Assembly: GCA_035048815.1 (NCBI GenBank)
Contig: JAUCBN010000016.1
Location: 7,308,501-7,372,500 of the forward strand
Source: Abelmoschus esculentus
Lineage: Eukaryota; Streptophyta; Magnoliopsida; Malvales; Malvaceae
Direction of reading: 5' to 3'
Length of the DNA stretch: 64,000 nt
Numbering within the stretch: the stretch's first letter is position 1; the number at the start of each line of letters is the position of its first letter. The translations under genes were made by a program, and so were the position numbers. Under the pieces are notes generated by a model that did not search any database, was not told the DNA's origin, and was given only the letters and a program-made list of their open reading frames with translations. Shown here one piece after another: positions 1 to 9,686 of this stretch.

Positions 1-1250
1 AAGAGAATCGACCTCTATCACTAAAGGTAATATCAAAACGTGTTTCAATCTTTTTTGCTATTCGAAAGAAAGAAATAAGTATGCTCTGAAAAATTTGTGT
101 TCCTATTTCTCTGAAATCTCGTCTACCATTTACATTGTTTCGATTTGGGTTTTATACCTAAATTACATAGATTTTTCAATAAAAGGAAAATATTCTGATA
201 TTGGTTGTCCTTTTTCTGCATATGGGTGTTGCGGATTTTTGTTCCTTTCTGCTTGCGAGGTTGGTGTACGATAAGGGGGGCATTTCTTGCCTCTGTTTTT
301 GACCGGTTTCTGTGGTAGAGGAGGGGACCAGATTGCGTGGTTGGCGTTACTTGTGGCTACTGACACAGACGGTGATGCAGCGCTGGCGTGGCGAGACAAC
401 TGGGTGATTGGGACATTCGAGTGGTCATTCTTTAGAGGGTTCTAGAATCTCAAGAAACTGAAGAGTCTCTAGAAATGGAAAAATCGCGGGTTGAGAACTG
501 GGTCAACTAGTTATTGGGTTGGATAGATTAGGTTACCGGGTCAAGGGTATTGGATTGACCAGTTTGGATTGTAATTGGGTGAAAGTTTAATTATTGAGCT
601 TCGATTGTTGGGTAAGGGTTTAATTGTTATAATGGGTTTAGGATATGTGGGCTTAATTTGTAAAAGAGATTTAAATATTAAAGGACTATTTATTTAATAT
701 AATATTTTTTTGATTAATATATATTATGGTTTAGGGATTTGGTTAATCCGGACAACAATGGTTATTATAGTACGCTTGTGTAATTATCACACATATCAAC
801 TCATCTACAATAACAACTCAATGATTAAGAGGCTATTTACAAATCTAACAACAATATCAAACAATTGTAACGACCTTTTTGAATTCTGAAAAATGAAAAT
901 TTTATTTTACGAATATAGGTGTTCTAATAAAAAGTTTTTGATGCTACGATTTAATCCCTTAAAAACTTATTTAAATATTCTAATAATGATAGAGATTCAA
1001 AATGTTAATTCTCTTGAAAATGGTAAAGTTGAAGTTTCTATCAGTCACTTAAGTAGATTAAACACCGTAAAAAAAACCATAAATTCACTTTAAAAAGGTT
1101 CAAAAGTTGGTTATGTGTGGGAAAAGATTAACACACTCATCATGCCCGAAAATTAGTACAAAAATATTTTTTTTTAAATTCATTTTTGAGAATTTAAACT
1201 AATTTCAATTCAGTTTTCTAAATTAAAAATTGTCTCTTAATTTAAACGAT
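1..1250. other. AT-rich intergenic DNA, no assigned gene
   Basis: Apart from the doubtful frame at 163-399 nothing coding is recognised here. A block at about 480-660 is rich in short GGGTT-type words. TGTAACGACC at about 866 resembles the first bases of some Ty3 LTRs, but no matching end or internal region was found. Confidence 0.4.
163..429 (-). CDS. Possible small exon or gene fragment, unknown function
   Basis: An open frame on the minus strand runs from about 429 to a stop at 163. Its composition is more protein-like than the surrounding AT-rich DNA: a Ser/Ala/Thr-rich N-terminal part, a Pro/Lys-rich middle with SPPLPQKP and KKCPPYRTPTS, and a tail EYFPFIEKSM. No ATG lies close upstream in frame; AAAG just before the frame could be a splice acceptor, which would make this a last exon, but no upstream exon is visible. 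I do not recognise the family. It could be a retrogene piece, a real exon or chance. Confidence 0.22.
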   Translation of the reverse strand, partial: NDHSNVPITQLSRHASAASPSVSVATSNANHAIWSPPLPQKPVKNRGKKCPPYRTPTSQAERNKNPQHPYAEKGQPISEYFPFIEKSM

Positions 1251-1399
1251 ATTAATTTAATTGATGAATTTACGTCAAGCTGTCGTTCATAAAGTCGAAC
1301 CACCATTCCTTGATCACATCTTCTGTCATTCACTGCTCTAGCACCTCATCCAATTACCTTTTTTAATTGCTATAGCACCTCAAGGCTTGATCGATGGTT

Positions 1400-1860
1400 C
1401 TTTATATAGATGCGCGTGGAAGAGTATTGAGATAAGTCCGACCCAAATTAAAATTAGAATTCACAGGATAAAGGATAAGTCCCTTATCTGATCTAATCTC
1501 TTCATAGCTTATCAGGGCGGCGCAATAACTTATTAGGCTAAGTGTCACGGGCCGTTCATCGTGACTACGCGGGACCGAGTGGGATAACATTAAGAGTGTA
1601 GTACGTGCCGAGCAGTCGTCCTATCTTCGGATGGATGTGCTGATCGAGCATCACACTAGTCGGGAGTTGTCCCCGCTTCCCTGATGAGCCCATGAGAGGG
1701 CGAAACCAGTAAGCATCAGAGATCGTAAAGGTTGATCCTCGGGTATGCGAGAGACCTGAGATGCCGCATGGGTAGAAGTCCCTGCACGAAAACTCTGACC
1801 CCGTGACACTAAGGCTGTCGTTACCATACCATCGCTTCATCGGTAGACATCTTGGTATAC
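1400..1860 (+). mobile_element. Probable retrozyme remnant (LTR with hammerhead ribozyme)
   Basis: This block is clearly richer in G+C than both AT-rich flanks and contains a full hammerhead ribozyme near its centre. Plant retrozymes are small non-autonomous LTR retrotransposons whose LTRs carry type III hammerheads. Only one ribozyme copy is present, so a solo LTR or a truncated element is likely. I could not define both ends, a target duplication, or the primer-binding site, so the borders are approximate. Open frames on the minus strand here are by-products of the higher G+C content. Confidence 0.5.
1655..1710 (+). ncRNA. Type III hammerhead ribozyme
   Basis: All core elements are in order. 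The cleavage triplet GTC is at 1659-1661, with cut predicted after C1661. Stem I pairs 1662-1667 with 1675-1680 (with G-U pairs). The core box CTGATGA is at 1681-1687. Stem II pairs GCCC 1688-1691 with GGGC 1698-1701 around a 6-nt loop. The second box GAAA is at 1702-1705. Stem III pairs 1655-1660 with 1705-1710 with one A-C mismatch, and includes the required U16.1-A15.1 pair. A short, weak stem III is typical of retrozyme hammerheads, which cleave best as dimers. Cleavage has not been shown; this is read from the sequence. Confidence 0.85.
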
Positions 1861-2940
1861 TTTTGACATAAAATTTTTTCTTATATTATAAATAAGATAT
1901 AAAAAGATATTTATATATATTCTTATATATATAATATTTTATATCATTTATATATTAATATTATTTATAAAATTTTTTATTTATAAAATAATTTGAATTA
2001 ACCTTACGTTTCATTTAACATTATTGATAAAACATTAATCCTGTCGTCCTATAATTTTTTTTATTATTGATTTTTTTTCGTAATTTAAAAAAAATTGTGT
2101 GAGAAATGTAATGTAAATTAATTAAATAAAAATTTTATCCTTAAAAAGTTAAATTTGTTTTGTTGAAAAACTAAAAAAATTAATTTTAAAACATAAAAGG
2201 ACAGATTTATGAGACAAAAAGAGTATATAATTTTATGTTGATTTAGTGGTTAAAACTTATTCTTTGTATTTGGAAGTCTTTGGATTAACTATTAACTGAT
2301 CTATCAAAAATTCATTAACCATTTTTTTCTATTATCCGTTAATCAAATTGATTTTTTTTGAAAAATTTTAATCAAAATAAAAAAGAGTTTGGCTAATTCG
2401 GTTGGTTTTCGAATTAATCAAAATTTAAAAATTTTGGGTAAATTACCCAAATGGTCACTAAACTGCTAAAATGATCTTTTAAGCCATTGGAATTTTAAAA
2501 ATTATAAAACAAAAATTAAACTTATCTAATTATAATAAATGACCGTTGATTCATTACCCGTTATAAATTATTGATAAATATTGAAAGACTCAATATTTTT
2601 TTGAATAATTTAATAAATTGAATGATGTTTTATACTAATCGGATAAAGTTTAATGTCCAATTTATAATATATCAAAAAATTTAATGATCATTTTAAATTT
2701 TTAAAAGTTCAACGATAAAAAATAAATATATAATATATAAAATTTCGATTAACTCGGTTAGTTAACTAATTTTAAACCGAATTAATTAACAATTAAAATT
2801 TTAAAAATATTAACTATTAACCGAAAAATCTAAAATTAATTAATAGTTAATTAAAAAACTTTTATTTATTCAATTAAAATAGAAATTTAAACCCTCTCAA
2901 TCTTTATTTAAAATTATTTTTGATTAAATCGTAATAATTT
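1861..2940. other. AT-rich spacer
   Basis: Very AT-rich DNA with no coding potential, RNA gene or clear repeat recognised. It forms the left flank of the LINE that begins at about 2941. Confidence 0.5.
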
Positions 2941-3590
2941 ACCCTATGATACCTGGAGAAGTCCGAAGGGTGCCAACGATGTGGTCCCTTGTCCCTGGTA
3001 TGGAATCCGGCATCAGTTGGGGCGTGATGATAGCCGCAATTGGTGCGAAACTTTGGCATGACCGGTTGGCTTGGTCTTTAGCGCCTATGGTGCCTGGAGA
3101 AGCCCAAAGGGTGCCAGCGATGTGGTCCCTTGTCCCTAGTATGGAATCCGACATCAATTTGGGCGTGATGGTAGCCGCAATTGGTGCGAAGCTTTGGCAT
3201 GACTGGGTGGCTTGTTCTTCGGCGCCTATGGTGCCTGGAAAAGCCCGAAGGGTGCCAGCGATGTGGTCCCTTGTCCCTAGTATGTAATCCGACATCAGTT
3301 GGGGCATGATGGTCGTCGCAATTGGCGCGAAGCTTTGGCACGACCGAGTGGCTCGGTCTTTAGCGCCTATGGTGCTTGGAGAAGTCCGAAGGGTGCTAGC
3401 GATGTGGTCTCTTGTCCCATGTATGGAATTCGAAATCACTTGGGAAGTGATGGTAGGCGTAATTAGTGCGAAGCTTTGGCACGACCGGGTGGCTCGATCT
3501 TTAGTGCCTATGGTGCTTAGAGGAGTCCGAAGGGTGCTAGCAATGTGGTCCCTTGTCCCTTGTTCTTCGGCGCCTGTGGCGATTGATGTT
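2941..3590 (+). repeat. Tandem array of 141-bp monomers in the LINE 5' region
   Basis: The word CTGGAGAAG or a close variant starts at 2953, 3094, 3235, 3376 and 3517, exactly 141 bp apart, and long stretches around it are conserved. As 141 is divisible by three, the array is open over long distances on both strands, which explains a 260-codon minus-strand frame made of 47-residue repeats. More diverged partial copies appear to continue to about 3850. The location directly before the LINE coding region suggests a 5' promoter monomer array rather than a protein. Confidence 0.75.
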
Positions 3591-4266
3591 GAGTTTCTTA
3601 CCTTATCGGGTTGCGTTGACCGATATGGGGGCTCAATCTTCAGCAACCATATGGCTTGGGAGGGTTCAGCAAGTGCTAGAGGTGTGGCCGCCTGTCCCGA
3701 ACATGATGGTTGATGGTGCATGGTGTCTCTTTTTCTCAGCTAATACTTACATGATGATTTTGTGGCCGGAAGGTGATCCTAGGCTTCAATCTTCCCGCAG
3801 TTCTTGCATGTTGGTAGCTGTAATTAGTGCAATGGTTAACCTTTGCCCGGATAAGGGGAGATTAACTTTCAGATTCTTTCCTTATCGGGGAGTGCTGAAG
3901 CATTCATGGCTTTCATCATGTGCTCGTTGGGGACATAATTTAGGATGGATAATATTCTCCTCTGTTGAGAATCATGGAAACTTTCCCAACATCAGTGCAC
4001 TGATCAAGGAGATGTTAGGATCTGCTCGTGGTGTGACCAGGCATAATGTTGTCACTTTGAATTCAATGTTGGGTGCTATCTGTATCCTCGAAATTTTGCT
4101 GGATTATTGCCATTTTTGGGATCAATGGTGTGGGGAGATTAATGTGAAGTTTTTACCCTGGTGACCGGGTAATTTTGGGAAATTATCATCACGAATTTTG
4201 CACCTCAATCAGACTATTGCTTCCTTGTCCCCTAATTTCACTGTGAGTACTATTGTTTGAAATACG
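3591..4266 (+). other. LINE 5' untranslated region
   Basis: This stretch joins the monomer array to ORF1. Its first part (about 3650-3850) still resembles decayed monomers. An open frame at 3553-4164 crosses it but has no recognisable domain and is not in phase with ORF1, so I read it as untranslated leader. Confidence 0.5.
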
Positions 4267-5457
4267 ATGGAGGCTGATCTTGTGAAGCAAATGGAAGGCC
4301 TGTAATTCACGGAAGATGAACTTATCGACCTTGAAGAGCTAAGAAATCTAGAAGATGAAGCTATTGAGGGAGAGGAAAAATGGGTTGTTGGGAAGCTTCT
4401 TTCTCCAAAAATAGTTGATGGCTCAACCCTCATCAGAGGGTACTTTTCGGTGTGGAAAGAACATCCACTTGATGATGCCAGTTCTCTTGTTCCAAACATG
4501 TTCTTGTTCAAATTTAAAAATCTGGATGATAAGGACTTTGTCCTTGGACGATGCCCTTGGACGTTTGATGGAGAACTCTTAGCCCTTAAATTGTTTGATC
4601 GCCTACTTAGCCCCAAGGACTATGATTTTAGTCCACTTCCGATCTGGATCCGAATTTATGATGTGCCACTGGGATTCATGTCGAGCAAAGCTGGTGAGGC
4701 AATTGGGAAAAGATTTGGTAAAAGCATTTCGATAGACCTGAGAGATGGTGATGGGTCTATTGGAGAATATCTGCGGTTAAGGGTGGAAATTGACTGTTCT
4801 AAGCCACTCAAGCGTTGCATCAACTTGGGTGATAACAAGAAGTCTGTCAAGCCACGAATTTGTATGGTAAAGTATGAAAGATTACCCAAATTCTACTTTC
4901 TCTGTGGAATAATTGGTCATGAACACCAGCTTTGTCCCGACTCGGTTGAGGGTGCGTCATAATCCTTTCAATTTGGTGATTGGTTGAGAGTTGAATAGAG
5001 CAAGCCCCTTGATGCTAATCGAAAGAAGATAAAACCAGGCATTGTGTTCACCAAGGGTTCTGAAAGCTTAATTGGTGAATCCTCTGAATCTGGTGGGTCT
5101 ATGAGAAGAATGGTTATTGCAGAAGAAGGGGGTAAGGAAGCAGAGACAGGGGGTAAGAAATCTAGAAAGGCTACACCAAACACCTCACATGATAAGCGTG
5201 ATGAGCGTGAGAATAACCTTGTTGCTGCTTCGAACCAACAAAAGCTTTCTGCCACCACGGGAGCTAAATCAAAGAGTGTCAAATGATCGTTTAAAGAGAA
5301 GCTGGATGGTAGTTGCTCAAAGAAATCAAAAAAGGACAAGGTTGTGCTGAAATCTTATTCGCCTATGGAAAAAGTTGAAGCTGGTCATGAGGTAGTGTCA
5401 TCTCTTAAGACACTTTCATCGGTGGAGGCTGGAGATCAGCCCCGCCGAGAGCAATGA
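4267..5457 (+). pseudogene. LINE ORF1 (DUF4283 + zinc knuckle), broken
   Basis: One frame from ATG 4267 to TGA 5455-5457, interrupted by stops at 4303-4305, 4960-4962, 4996-4998 and 5284-5286. The product would be the RNA-binding protein of a plant L1 element. The centre matches DUF4283 (FKFKNLDDKDFVL, GRCPWTFDGELLALK, LPIWIRIYDVPLGF). The CCHC zinc knuckle follows at about 4885-4935 but its first cysteine is replaced by an aromatic residue (KFYFLCGIIGHEHQLC), so it is probably defective. The C-terminal part is lysine- and serine-rich. Its last codon overlaps the ORF2 start (ATGA at 5454-5457). Confidence 0.85.
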
Positions 5458-8400
5458 AAATCGTAGTTTGGAACTATCGGGGCCTGGGAAACCCCGGGAC
5501 AGTTCAAGCTTTGTCAAGGTATGTTGCCTTGAATGATCCCGATCTGATTTTCCTTAGTGAAACTCGGATATTAAAGAATAAAGTTGATGGTATTATAAGA
5601 AGATTGCATATGATGGGTTGCCTGGATGTGGAGAGACAAGTGAATTGTGTGGGCTTGATGTTGCTTTGGAAGGATAGTCTGAAAGTTGATTTGCTTTCTT
5701 TTTCGAAGTCATATATTGATGTTGAAGTTACCCAAGGTGCATCCAAATTTCGTTTTACTGGAATATATGGTTTTTATGATCGTGCGAGAAAACAAAGTGA
5801 CTGGGAGCTCCTTGATAGACTCAGAAATGAATTCAATTTGCCTTGGTTACTTGGAGGTGATCTTAACGATATTTTTTCGTCAAGTGAAAGGGTTGGAAGG
5901 AGAAGAAAACCGAGGGTGAAAATGGAGGCTTTCCTAGATGCTCTGGATAGAAATGGTCTTTGGGATATTTGACCTTCCAAAGGCTGGTTTACGTGACACT
6001 GAGGGGATGTGACCAGCACACATATTAAACAGAGACTTGACCGTTTTGTGGCTTCTGTCTCATGGCTAAATTTATGCAATAATTGTGAGATTACCACTGA
6101 ATACCAAACGGTGTCAGATCATTGCCTCCTCTTGCTGAACACAAAAGGCAAGCAAACGAATGTTGCCAAACGTGGGGACTATTTTAAGTTTGATAAGTGT
6201 TGGGCAAATGAAGAGGATTGTACGCAGATTATGGCTAATTGCTGGAGTGACCCATCTCTGTACTGCAAAAGTTTAAAATTGTGGGAGAGAATCTTGGGGA
6301 GTTGCAATCCAAGAGAAAAAAGGACTCTTTGTACCAACAGAAGAAAATTCAAAAAAAGAATAGAGTCTCTTTTAGAGCAGGACGTATCAGATGCAAGAAT
6401 TGGGGAGCTGAATGAGTTAAAAAAGGAGCTGAAAACCCTCTTAGACAAAGAGGAGATTTATTGGAAGCAGAGGTCTCGAGTTAAGTGACTGAAAGAAGGA
6501 GACCCAACACTGGTTTCTTTCATGCGAGGACGAATAACTGGAAGAAAAAGAATCTTATTAAAGGAATTGATGATAAAGATGGGATTTGGGTGGAAGGTGT
6601 GGAAGGTATCTTTGATGTGGCGAGAGATTTCTACTCAAATATCTTCCAGTCCAACATGGGCATAACCTCTGATAGGATTCTTCATGCGATCGATACTTGT
6701 ATCACCCCGGAAATGAACAAAAGGCTTTGCATGGATTTCACGGGGAACGAATTAAAGAGAGCCTTTTTTCAAATTCATCCAAACAAGGCTCCAAGTATCG
6801 ATGGTTTTCTCGCTTCATTTTATCATAAAATTTGGCCGACTATTCATGTAGAATTCATAAAGCTGTGTCTTGATCTGCTTAAAGGCCGAATGGAAATATC
6901 TGAGGTGAATCAAACGATCCTCGTGCTTATACCAAAAATCGATGATCCGACACTCATGAAGCATTTTATTCTGATCAGTTTATGCACCGTCATCTACAAG
7001 ACATGCTCAAAAGTCCTGGTTAATCGCTTGAAATCAGTTATACCTCTATGTATTGTAGAGAATCAGAGTGCTTTTGTGGGGTATAGATTAATTTCGGATA
7101 ATGTAGTGGTCGCCCATGAGTTGTTCCACTACTTAAAAGGTGCAAAGAATGTCCCTAACAAAGGTGTTGCAATTAAGTTTGACATGGAAAAAGCTTATGA
7201 TCGAGTAGAGCGACACTTCCTCTCTGATGTTATGGCTAGAATGGGCTTCGATGCGAGATGGATTGATGTGGTGATGTCCTGCGTTACCTCTGTTTCGTTC
7301 TGCTTTAGAATTAATAGCGTGTTGACTGATTCTTTCCGACCCTCAAGAGGACTAAGGCAAGGGGACCCTTTATCCCCATACCTTTTCCTATTCTGCACGC
7401 AAGGACTATTAGCACTACTTTTGAAGGAGCAACAGAATGGGAATATCAGAGGAATTAGAGAGAGTCAGAATGACCCAAGAGTGAACCATCTTTTCTATGC
7501 GGATGACTGTCTCTTGTTTATCAAGAACTCTATCACGGAAGCATTTAATCTGATCAATGTGTTGAATGTTTATGAGGAATCCTCGGGGCAAAAGGTTAAT
7601 GCTGAAAAGTCGGCCATCTATTTCAGCAAGGGTATGAGTGAACAAAGCAAGACTGAAATCAAGGCCACCCTTGGTATGGATGAGTGCGAGACCATTGGGC
7701 AATACCTTGGTTTGCCACTAATCATGGGGAAAAACAAGACAAAAGCTTTTGGTTTCTTGGATGAGAAGGTTAAGAAAAGATTGTGTAACTGGACCAAGAA
7801 TTTGCTCTCTTTTGGTGGCCGGGAAGTGCTCATCAAGTCTGTGGCCCAATCAATTACTGCATATGCTATGTCGTGTTTTCTATTACCGAATTGTATCATT
7901 GATCCTATGGTCACTACAATAAGAAAATTTTGGTAGTCGGGCAAGAAGGAGAAAAAGGGGTGGACTCATGTGGCTTGACATAATATCTGCAAGCCAAAGC
8001 AAATAGGTGGCTTGGGTTTCCGTGACCTTAAACTGTTCAACATTGCTCTACTTGCTAAACAGGTCTGGAGACTGATGTGTAACAAGAATTCTTTGTGCTT
8101 TAAGGTGCTGTCGGCTAAATACTTCCCTTATAAGAATATTCTTGATGCAAAACATGGGGAAAAATCCTCTTTCATTTGGAGCAGCATTTTCAAGGCAAAA
8201 GAGGCCATAAAGGAGGGATTTCACTGGAAGCTTGGGCATAATAGCATGGTTAAAGTTTTCAAAAATAGATGGGGTGGTACAAAGCCCATTCTGTTGGAAT
8301 AGAATTACTTAGATAATCAATCTGACCCGATAAAGTGTGGGGAATTCATGATTTTGAATATGGCAGCATGGAATGTGGTTCTGATTAATCATATTTTCTC

Positions 8401-9515
8401 GGATAAGGACGCTCAATTGATCTGCAGATGCCCTATTGTACCAAATTCAGAGGATATGCTCATTTGGGGACACCACTCTTCGGGAAGTTACACTACTCGT
8501 TCTGGATATAATTGACTGCTGTTACAAGATCACGAGGTGAGGGGCCCTGATGCAATTTGAAAGATCATGGCCAAGCTTCCTACTCTACCAGGAATCCGAA
8601 TCTTTGGGTGGAGATTATGTCACGATGCACTTCTATTTGAAAAAAAAACTTGTTGTTGCTGGAATTGGGAATGGTTTATGTCCAATGTTTAGCACTAAAA
8701 TTGAATCGGGTATTCATGCCTTCAGGGATTGTCAGAAAGTTCATAAGGCTTTCGATCTCTGTATGTTTTCTAGGCATCTTCCTCAAGGATCTTTCTCGAG
8801 TTGTAAAGTTTGGTTAGAAACCTGTTTAAAGTCTTTAGAGAAGGAGCAGTTTACCCTTTTGATTATCTTGCTATGGAATCTGTGAAACCGGAGGAACAAA
8901 GTTGTTCATGAAGGTAAACTCGTTCCTTCTAGAGCAGTGGTGGAGTATGCACAACTGATTGTATCAGACTATGCGACAGTGCAGGAGCTTATAGTCCCTT
9001 CGGTCCCTTGTAGCCGAACAACTAGGTGGATAAAACCATCTGAGGATGTGATAAAAATGAATGTTGACGCAGCTTTTATCGCTAGTTCTGAAAATGTAAC
9101 GGTTGGAATTGTTGCCTAAAACTCCCATGGCTTGGTCCTTGATGCGAGAGCGCAAAAGCCTAGTGGGGCGCATATTGCTGAGACTGCCGAAGCTTGTGCC
9201 TTTACCTTAGGAATCCAGGTGACAGTTGAGAATGATTGGCATAATATGGTGATTGAAGGTGACTCGATGGCTGTTGTCAACAAGCTGAATGCGGAGACAC
9301 TTGATAGATCAACTACTGCCTCACATTTGTCTGAAACTTTTTCGATACTCTCTGCCTTGGTTGATTTCAAAGTTGCTCATATTGGACGGGTCGCTAATAG
9401 AATTGCACATTCGCTTGCACATTGGGTTTTTAATTGTGATGATCCTTTCATTTTCTCTAAGGTTATTCCGGATTGTATATCAAACTTTATAATCGATGAT
9501 GTCATTTATGGCTAA
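5454..9515 (+). pseudogene. LINE ORF2 (endonuclease-RT-RNase H), broken
   Basis: It starts at ATG 5454 with MKIVVWNYRGLGNPG, the usual opening of plant LINE endonucleases. Endonuclease motifs WNYRGLGN, SETRI, GGDLND and SDHCLL are seen up to about 6140. RT motifs follow in 6485-7936: KAPSIDGF, KFDMEKAYDRV, GLRQGDPLSPYLF and FYADDCLLF (catalytic ADD kept). A zinc-binding zf-RVT region lies at about 8480-8760 and an RNase H domain at 9020-9515 (MNVDAAF, EACAFTLGI, EGDSMAVVN). In-frame stops are at 5970, 5994, 6000, 6486, 7934 and about 7978. A one-base deletion near 6500 changes frame, and a second shift lies between 8302 and 8937. Inactive. Confidence 0.88.
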
Positions 9516-9546
9516 GTAAAATACAATCCAAATATTTAAAAAAAAT

Positions 9547-9686
9547 ACTCTAATGTAGTAATCCATTATTGTTTCTCCTTTTCTCTGCCAAAACAGAACT
9601 ATTCTCCTCGCAACCCTTCTTTAACGCTGCCGCCGGCGTCGGTGGCGTCGCCGCTTCAATCCTCCATTCCTGTTTCGAGAGCCGCA
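9547..9686 (+). promoter_or_regulatory. ATG5 leader / very short proximal upstream region
   Basis: Between the LINE tail and the ATG5 start codon there are only about 140 bases. They are pyrimidine-rich and become GC-rich near 9620-9650, as expected of a plant 5' untranslated leader. No TATA box is seen within them, so transcription must start in this leader or inside the LINE. An ATG at 9553 is followed at once by a stop (ATG TAG). Confidence 0.45.

Larger units (their letters stand above)
2941..9546 (+). mobile_element. Decayed L1-type LINE retrotransposon
   Basis: A non-LTR retrotransposon in sense orientation. Order: an array of 141-bp monomers, a further 5' untranslated stretch, ORF1 (4267-5457), ORF2 (5454-9515) and a short A-run at about 9538-9545 that fits the 3' tail. 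ORF1 and ORF2 show DUF4283, zinc knuckle, APE-type endonuclease, reverse transcriptase, zf-RVT and RNase H, the standard order of plant L1 elements. Many nonsense codons and at least two frameshifts make it inactive. No convincing target-site duplication was found; the left border is placed where the AT-rich flank changes to the monomer array. The right end lies about 140 bp before the ATG5 start codon. Confidence 0.85.

Noticed and set aside
1402..1840. Two minus-strand open frames in the GC-richer island
   Set aside because: They overlap the hammerhead ribozyme and have no domain; retrozymes do not code for protein.
2939..3721. A 260-codon minus-strand frame with 47-residue repeats, and plus-strand frames over the same region
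   Set aside because: The repeat period of 141 bp is a multiple of three, so frames stay open on both strands. There is no known domain, and the location fits a LINE 5' monomer array.
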